DNA of 16,781 bases from positions 1-16,781 of the forward strand of contig JAVEEB010000180.1 in the NCBI GenBank assembly GCA_030840665.1, in the 5' to 3' direction. The notes under the pieces were generated by a model, which had not been told where the DNA came from, searched no databases, and was given only the letters and a program-made list of their open reading frames with translations. Source of the stretch: Frankiaceae bacterium (GTDB lineage Bacteria > Actinomycetota > Actinomycetes > JAVEEB01). The position numbers and the translations under genes are program-made. Of this stretch, positions 12,481-16,781 are shown in pieces; positions within the stretch are counted from its first letter, which is position 1; the number at the start of each line of letters is the position of its first letter.

Positions 12481-12975
12481 CTAGCGGGAGGCGACGAGCT
12501 CGTCCGCTATCCCCTCGGCCCACGCGACTATTTGAGGCCAGTCAAGATAATCCCCGTACGGGGCGCGCACGACGCGAACAGCGGATCGCTCCCGCCAGTC
12601 CAGACCCGCAGGCGTCAGCCGACCAGCGAACGATTGGTGCTCCCGGGCCCCCGACGTGGCCAGTAGCCAGACCACTTGGGGCGCGGCGATGTCGATCTCC
12701 GGTCGCTGGGGGATGCGCCCGACGGAGAAGACCCACACAGGTTTTGCGAGCAGCTCTTGCCGGTGCTGAACCAGAAGTCCGTGCGCAGCGGCAAGCCAGC
12801 GGCCGTAGTAGACGGCGCTGCCAACGATCACCGCGTCGTAGCGACCGACGTCTCGGACGTCGGTCGCGGCCAACAGCTCCACCGCTACGTGACGGTCGAC
12901 GAGGGCATCGGTGATCCCTTCCGCAACTTCGGCCGTCGACCCGTGCTTGCTCGCGTACGCGACGAGAACCGTCAT
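12481..12975 (-). CDS. Flavodoxin-domain protein (HemG/Flavodoxin_5-like)
   Basis: This is a 164-residue flavodoxin-fold protein expected to bind FMN. The N-terminal phosphate-binding loop is VAYASKHGSTAEVAEGI (about 4-20). YDAVIVGSAVYYGRW (about 46-60) and KPVWVFSVG (about 80-88) correspond to the later flavin-contact loops. Length and motifs resemble the HemG-like group (menaquinone-dependent protoporphyrinogen oxidases and relatives), but HemG function cannot be assigned. The ATG at 12975 follows AAGGTG at good spacing; the open frame upstream of it is not family-like and overlaps ldhA. It lies 53 bases after ldhA and 25 before the second Acg gene, so the three are probably one operon. It could supply electrons to, or receive them from, the Acg flavoprotein, which is speculation. 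Confidence 0.85.
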   Translation of the reverse strand: MTVLVAYASKHGSTAEVAEGITDALVDRHVAVELLAATDVRDVGRYDAVIVGSAVYYGRWLAAAHGLLVQHRQELLAKPVWVFSVGRIPQRPEIDIAAPQVVWLLATSGAREHQSFAGRLTPAGLDWRERSAVRVVRAPYGDYLDWPQIVAWAEGIADELVASR

Positions 12976-13028
12976 GTCGGCACCTTGCCTTTCCCGGATG
13001 CTACGCAGCGTTTTCAAGGGCTCACGTG

Positions 13029-14024
13029 CTAACCGACGATGACCACTTCGGGCGGCAAGGGCCGGCCCGCGTCCCAAGCGTCGAGGGTCGAGATCGTGGT
13101 CGCGGCGATCTCGGCCAGCGCCTCACGTGTGAAGAACGCTTGATGCCCCGTGATCAGGACATTGGGAAACGTGAGGAGGCGACTGAACGTGTCATCCCCG
13201 ATGACCGTGTCCGACAAATCCTCGAAGAACAGCGACGCCTCTTCTTCGTAAACGTCGAGGCCCAGGGCACCGATGCGGCCTGACTTGAGGCCGTCGATGG
13301 CCGCCTGCGTGTCGACCAGCGCGCCACGACTCGTGTTGATGATGACGACGCCTTGTTTCATTGACGCGATGGACTCGGCGTTGATCAGGTGCCAGGTTTC
13401 CGGCATCAGTGGGCAGTGCAGCGAGATGACATCCGCGCGGCCGAAGATCTCGGGCAGGTCGACGTACGTGGCGCCGTCGGCTTCGCAGGCCGGGTTGTGG
13501 CGCACGTCGTACGCAAGGACTTCGCACCCGAAGCCCTTCAGGAGCCGGACCATGACCGCGCCGATACGCCCGGTCCCCACCACCGCGACGGTCTTGTTGT
13601 GTACGTCGAACCCGAGGAGGCCCGCCAGTGAGAAGTTGCCGTCGCGAACGCGTTGATACGCACGCGGGATGTGCCTGTTGACACTGAGCATGAGCGTCAA
13701 GGCGTGCTCAGCCACGGCGTACGGCGAATATGCAGGCACGCGCGTGACCGTCATGCCCGTGGCGCGCACGGCGGCCACGTCGACGTTGTTGAACCCGGTG
13801 GCGCGCAACGCGACGAGCGTCGTGCCGCCCGCCTTGAGTTGACCGAGGACCTCTGCGTCCAACGTGTCATTGACGAAGGCACAGACCGCCTCGAAACCTT
13901 CGGCGAGTCGTGCGGTTGCGGCGGTCAGGTGGACGTCGAAGTAGGTGAAGTTGTGGCGCCCGTCCGCGGCTTCGTCGAGCGACTCCGCGTCGTAGGCCTT
14001 CGCGCTGAAGACGGCGGTCTTCAT
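13029..14024 (-). CDS. ldhA: D-lactate dehydrogenase (fermentative, LdhA type)
   Basis: This enzyme reduces pyruvate to D-lactate with NADH. The 331-residue protein aligns closely with E. coli LdhA (329). Substrate loops are ATGFNNVD and RVPAYSPYAVAEHAL, and the Rossmann motif is VVGTGRIG (G150, G152, G155). Catalytic R233 is in NTSRGALVD, E262 in DVYEEEASLFFED and H294 in TGHQAF, each two positions before the E. coli residue. Two ATGs are adjacent (14027, 14024). GAGGAGG at 14029-14035 is one base from the first and four from the second, so 14024 was chosen; MKTAVFSAKAYD then matches the family N-terminus. A hairpin separates it from doxX upstream. The flavodoxin-domain gene follows after 53 bases. 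It is a second NADH sink beside AdhE. Confidence 0.95.
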   Translation of the reverse strand: MKTAVFSAKAYDAESLDEAADGRHNFTYFDVHLTAATARLAEGFEAVCAFVNDTLDAEVLGQLKAGGTTLVALRATGFNNVDVAAVRATGMTVTRVPAYSPYAVAEHALTLMLSVNRHIPRAYQRVRDGNFSLAGLLGFDVHNKTVAVVGTGRIGAVMVRLLKGFGCEVLAYDVRHNPACEADGATYVDLPEIFGRADVISLHCPLMPETWHLINAESIASMKQGVVIINTSRGALVDTQAAIDGLKSGRIGALGLDVYEEEASLFFEDLSDTVIGDDTFSRLLTFPNVLITGHQAFFTREALAEIAATTISTLDAWDAGRPLPPEVVIVG

Positions 14025-14051
14025 CATGCCTCCTCGAATGTCAGTGAGCGC

Positions 14052-14087
14052 GAAGAACGCCCCGCATCGTGCGCGCGGGGCGTCTTC
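14052..14087 (-). terminator. Hairpin between doxX and ldhA
   Basis: GAAGAACGCCCCGC (14052-14065) pairs with GCGGGGCGTCTTC (14075-14087), a 13-bp stem with one bulge and a 9-base loop. It starts 14 bases after the doxX stop and on the - strand ends in CGTTCTTCGCG. It is a probable terminator or attenuator. No separate promoter for ldhA was identified in the remaining 27 bases, so read-through would be needed for ldhA expression. Confidence 0.6.
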
Positions 14088-14101
14088 GAGTTTCCTGCCC
14101 G

Positions 14102-14674
14102 TCAGCGCAGGACAGGAAAGCGCTTCACGAGCGCTTGCTTCTCCCACCACGTGCCGATCCCGAGGGTGCGGCCGGCGCCGATCGCGGTGAGCACGACGAG
14201 CGTGGTGGCGTAGATGAGGTGGTCATCGATGATCGGGTTCGACGCGAGCGGCAGTGACGCCGCCCACATGCTGACCAGAAGGACGATGCCGCTGACTGTG
14301 GCAATACGCATGCCGATCCCGAACAGGAGCGCCGTGCCGATGCCGAGCAGAGCCAGCATGAAGAGCCAGTTGACGACGCCGACTCCCGCCATCGAGTGGA
14401 ACATGCCCGCGAACGGACCCTTGGCGTGGCTGAGGAAGCCCTGCGTCGGGGAGCCGCCGTTGAGCCAGGAGCCCTTGCTGGGGGTCGCCTTGCCCCAACC
14501 GAAGGTCTTGTCGAAGAAGGCCCAGAGGAAGGTGAAGGACAACAGGAGGCGGGTGACTGCGCCCGCGTACCGGGCGAAGGTCTTGGCGGTGCGCTCGGCA
14601 CCGAGTTCTGCGAGTTCAGGATGAACCTCGCCAGCACCCACACTGAACGCGGAACGGTTGCGGACGAGACTCAT
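14102..14674 (-). CDS. DoxX-family membrane protein
   Basis: The 190-residue product has four predicted membrane segments (about 36-55, 99-119, 122-143 and 151-172). A loop between the first two (FFDKTFGWG, then NGGSPTQGFLSHAKGPFAG) resembles DoxX/DoxD proteins. Some relatives are the small subunit of thiosulfate:quinone oxidoreductase; others function in redox or thiol stress complexes. The role here is unknown, but a quinone-linked redox function would suit the neighbourhood. AGGAGGA at 14679-14685, four bases before the ATG at 14674, sets the start; the open frame extends upstream without family-like sequence. A double DosR-like site lies about 88-110 bases upstream. ldhA follows beyond a hairpin. 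Confidence 0.85.
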   Translation of the reverse strand: MSLVRNRSAFSVGAGEVHPELAELGAERTAKTFARYAGAVTRLLLSFTFLWAFFDKTFGWGKATPSKGSWLNGGSPTQGFLSHAKGPFAGMFHSMAGVGVVNWLFMLALLGIGTALLFGIGMRIATVSGIVLLVSMWAASLPLASNPIIDDHLIYATTLVVLTAIGAGRTLGIGTWWEKQALVKRFPVLR

Positions 14675-14755
14675 GATGTCCTCCTGCTGACGGCGACGGA
14701 GGGCGTGTGCCTCTCCTGACACCTCAGCATCGACCGGGGGGCAGCGCCCTGCTTC

Positions 14756-14791
14756 GAGGCGCACGTCCCCTGTCGGCAGGCCGAAAGTCCC
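14756..14791. promoter_or_regulatory. Double DosR-like site between doxX and the sensor gene
   Basis: In doxX orientation the better site (14778-14791) reads GGGACTTTCGGCCT, 11 of 14 core positions. The second half-site lies in ACGTCCCCTG (14763-14772), 22 bp away, exactly as before adhE; its 14-base frame (14756-14769) matches 9 of 14. The site is 88-110 bases before the doxX ATG and about 64 bases before the GTG of the + strand sensor gene. TATTGA at 14815-14820 lies 23 bases past the better box toward the sensor gene, a plausible -10, so both genes may be served. Confidence 0.55.
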
Positions 14792-14847
14792 TCCGCCGCG
14801 CAAGAACCAGACTTTATTGATCACGCAATTACGCCGATACCCCTTGC

Positions 14848-16781
14848 GTGCCCAGGAACCGGCGCCCTTTGCCCGGGCGTGCCCCGACGATCGGCGTCCT
14901 GACACCGTTGGCGGGAGGGCATTACTTCGGCAGTGTGCTCTCCGGTATCGCGGCCAGCGCCGGGCGCGCTGGTGGCCGGGTCATCGCCATCCAGACGCTC
15001 GAGGCGGGGCTCACGTCGATGGAGTCGGTGGTCGAACCCGACTTTCGGATGCCTGTCGCCGACGCGGCAATCGACGGGTACGTGGTGGTCCTCAACTCGG
15101 CCGCGTCGGACTACCTCCGTGAGATTCAGGATCGTGGCAAGCCGGTGGTCGTCATCAGCTGCGACATTCCGGGGCTCGTCGCGCCGGTCGTCGGTCCCGA
15201 CAACGCGCTGGGCGTCCGCCAGGCGGTGACACACCTCATCGACCATGGGCACAGGTCGATCGCCTTCGTTGGATCGATGGCGCATGCCGACGTTCGTGAG
15301 CGCCGCGCGGCCTACGAGGAGACGCTTCGGGATCACGGCATCACGCCCGACCCGAGCCTGTTCTACGACACGCGGACGAATGTTGCCAACGATGGCCGCG
15401 CGGCCGGAGAGCGGATGCTGGCCGACGGGATCCGGTCCAGCGCAACGGTGGCCGGCACGGACTACACCGCCATGGGCGTAATGGAAGCGCTCATCGCGGG
15501 CGGCCTCAACCTGCCGCAGGACCAGGCCATCGTCGGTTTCGACGACCTGGAGATCTGCTCCTACCTGGCGCCTCCCCTGTCCACAGTGACCCAGAGCTAC
15601 GAACTCATCGGGGCCACCGCCGGCGACCTCGTTCTCCGTGCCTTGAACGGGGACCCCGCCCCAGCCGTCCGCCATTACGTCCCCACCGTGTTCGTGCCGC
15701 GCGAGTCCTGCGGCTGCGTCTCCGCCCTTCGCGTCGGCCCGGGCCTTGCGACGTTGCCTGCCGGCGCGTCCACGGCGGAGAGTGTGTGCCACGGACTCGC
15801 CGAACTCCTCGTCGACACCGACGCAACGCCTGAGCTACGGCAACGCGTCGAGTCCGCGGCGGCGGCCGTGGCTGCCGCGCTCGATGCCGCGCACTTCAGC
15901 ACCACCGCCGGGCCGACGCCGCACCATCTGGACCAGGCCTGGAAGGCGCTCTACGACGCGGCCCCCTCCGAGGCGGGCATCGCGGCCGTTCTCCGAGCGG
16001 TCCGAGACATCGGCCGGGGCCGGCACGGGTCTTCCGTCACCCTCGAGGACTTCCTGCACGAATCCCTGTTGGCGCTGGCCCGCGCGCAGATGCGGGCGCA
16101 GCTCGCGGGCGCCGAAACCCTGCGGTTACTGCTGCGTACGCAGTACGACGTGGGTCTCGACCTTCTGCGCAGCCACGAGGAGGACCCACGATCACTGCGC
16201 TGGCTGAACGGCACCACGGCGAAGGCGGCGTGCTTCGGCGCGTGGACCGTGCCGGCCGACGGTGGTCCGCGCGAGCTCAGTCTGCAATCCATGTACTCGA
16301 GGAAGCCCCAGGCCGACGCGCCGGCCGTGATCGGGACCACGGTGTCGGTTCAGGATTTTCCACCGCTGTCGGTGACGTCGGTGGAAGCAGCAACTGCCGA
16401 GGAACTGATCTTGTACGTCGTACCAGTGAATGCGCGCAGCAGCGACTGGGGAATCCTCGCCGTCGTCGGCCCCCTCGAGGTGCAATTCGCCCAGGGTCGC
16501 GAGACGTTCAACCTCTGGGCTGGGCTGCTGTCCGTCGCCCTCGATCACGAAGCCGTCCTGCATTCATTGCGCCGCCAACGGGAAGATCTCGCCTCCTCCT
16601 ACCAGCGGGAGCGCCAGCTCGTCACGGACATCGGCGTCTCCGAGCAGCGGTACGCCCTGGCGGCGCGCGCGGCCAACGACGGCTTGTGGGACTGGGATTT
16701 CCAGACGGGGACGATCTACTACTCCCCCCGCTGGAAGGCGTTGCTGGGCTACGCCGAGGACGCGATCACCGACGACCCGGC
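14848..16781 (+). CDS. LacI-type ligand-binding domain / GAF-like / PAS signalling protein (3' truncated)
   Basis: The frame is open from an upstream stop at 14818-14820 to the window end, giving at least 644 residues. Residues about 13-290 form a periplasmic-binding-protein fold of the LacI/GalR sensor type. It opens with PTIGVLTPLAGGHYFGSVLSG, contains HLIDHGHRSIAFVG and AIVGFDDLEICSYLAPPLSTV, and closes with FVPRESCGC (C288, C290). No helix-turn-helix, signal peptide or membrane segment precedes it, so it should sense a cytoplasmic ligand. A helical region (about 300-450), a GAF-like region (about 452-565), a coiled coil (about 568-597) and a PAS start (598 onward, with DGLWDWDFQTGTIYYSPRWKALLGY) follow. 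The output domain lies beyond the window and could be a diguanylate cyclase or a kinase. The GTG start is the first in frame; it lacks a Shine-Dalgarno, and TTG at 14869 is the alternative. Confidence 0.85.
   Translation, partial: MPRNRRPLPGRAPTIGVLTPLAGGHYFGSVLSGIAASAGRAGGRVIAIQTLEAGLTSMESVVEPDFRMPVADAAIDGYVVVLNSAASDYLREIQDRGKPVVVISCDIPGLVAPVVGPDNALGVRQAVTHLIDHGHRSIAFVGSMAHADVRERRAAYEETLRDHGITPDPSLFYDTRTNVANDGRAAGERMLADGIRSSATVAGTDYTAMGVMEALIAGGLNLPQDQAIVGFDDLEICSYLAPPLSTVTQSYELIGATAGDLVLRALNGDPAPAVRHYVPTVFVPRESCGCVSALRVGPGLATLPAGASTAESVCHGLAELLVDTDATPELRQRVESAAAAVAAALDAAHFSTTAGPTPHHLDQAWKALYDAAPSEAGIAAVLRAVRDIGRGRHGSSVTLEDFLHESLLALARAQMRAQLAGAETLRLLLRTQYDVGLDLLRSHEEDPRSLRWLNGTTAKAACFGAWTVPADGGPRELSLQSMYSRKPQADAPAVIGTTVSVQDFPPLSVTSVEAATAEELILYVVPVNARSSDWGILAVVGPLEVQFAQGRETFNLWAGLLSVALDHEAVLHSLRRQREDLASSYQRERQLVTDIGVSEQRYALAARAANDGLWDWDFQTGTIYYSPRWKALLGYAEDAITDDP

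Noticed and set aside
11670..12914. 414-codon + strand frame across Acg copy 2 and the flavodoxin-domain gene
   Set aside because: It runs opposite two recognised genes and has no domain or ribosome site.
14028..14150. Upstream extension of ldhA to 14150
   Set aside because: It would cross the doxX-ldhA hairpin and overlap doxX; GAGGAGG just before the ATG pair at 14027/14024 fixes the start.
14821..15792. Long open frame (323 codons) on the - strand
   Set aside because: It lies opposite the LacI-like/PAS gene, whose protein has clear family motifs. The antisense product is charged, low-complexity and has no recognisable domain; such frames are common opposite G+C-rich genes.

Overview
The window is G+C-rich, densely packed DNA with mostly G/C third codon positions. 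Its closest recognisable relatives (a DevR/DosR-DevS pair, Acg-type flavoproteins) are actinobacterial. I read it as a facultatively anaerobic actinobacterium and cannot place it more finely. There are 13 protein genes. No RNA genes, mobile elements or CRISPR were seen. No gene-free stretch exceeds about 200 bases.

Layout. Left edge (1-4979): the 3' part of a SulP anion transporter overlaps a DevR/DosR-type response regulator on the + strand. On the - strand, converging on it and overlapping its last 12 bases, is a two-GAF DevS/DosT-type histidine kinase that keeps the heme-ligand positions. The kinase is coupled to an upstream Acg-family flavoprotein gene. Centre (5051-11018): a - strand fermentation block in the order adhE, pflB, pflA. 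An adhE-pflB hairpin separates the first two, and pflA overlaps pflB. Right (11216-14674): a small unknown + strand gene, then a - strand run of doxX, D-lactate dehydrogenase, a flavodoxin-domain protein and a second Acg paralogue. Right edge (14848-end): a + strand signalling protein with a LacI-like ligand-binding domain but no HTH, followed by GAF-like and PAS regions, cut by the window end.

How it fits together. Reading by eye, I found five sites that match the published mycobacterial DosR-box core (GGGACTWWAGTCCC) at 11 or 12 of 14 positions. All five lie at or upstream of gene starts: devR itself, pflB, adhE/the small gene, the second Acg gene, and doxX/the sensor gene. In gene orientation three of them begin with the same eight bases, GGGACCAA. 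Two others form double sites with identical 22-bp spacing. The simplest reading is a self-contained, oxygen-responsive module. The heme-GAF kinase would signal to DevR. DevR would switch on oxygen-sensitive pyruvate formate-lyase, AdhE and lactate dehydrogenase together with redox flavoproteins and a DoxX membrane protein. In Mycobacterium the DosR regulon is a dormancy regulon, so a cis-encoded mixed-acid fermentation regulon would be a notable rewiring. The enzyme identities are firm. The regulatory wiring is inference from motifs and position.
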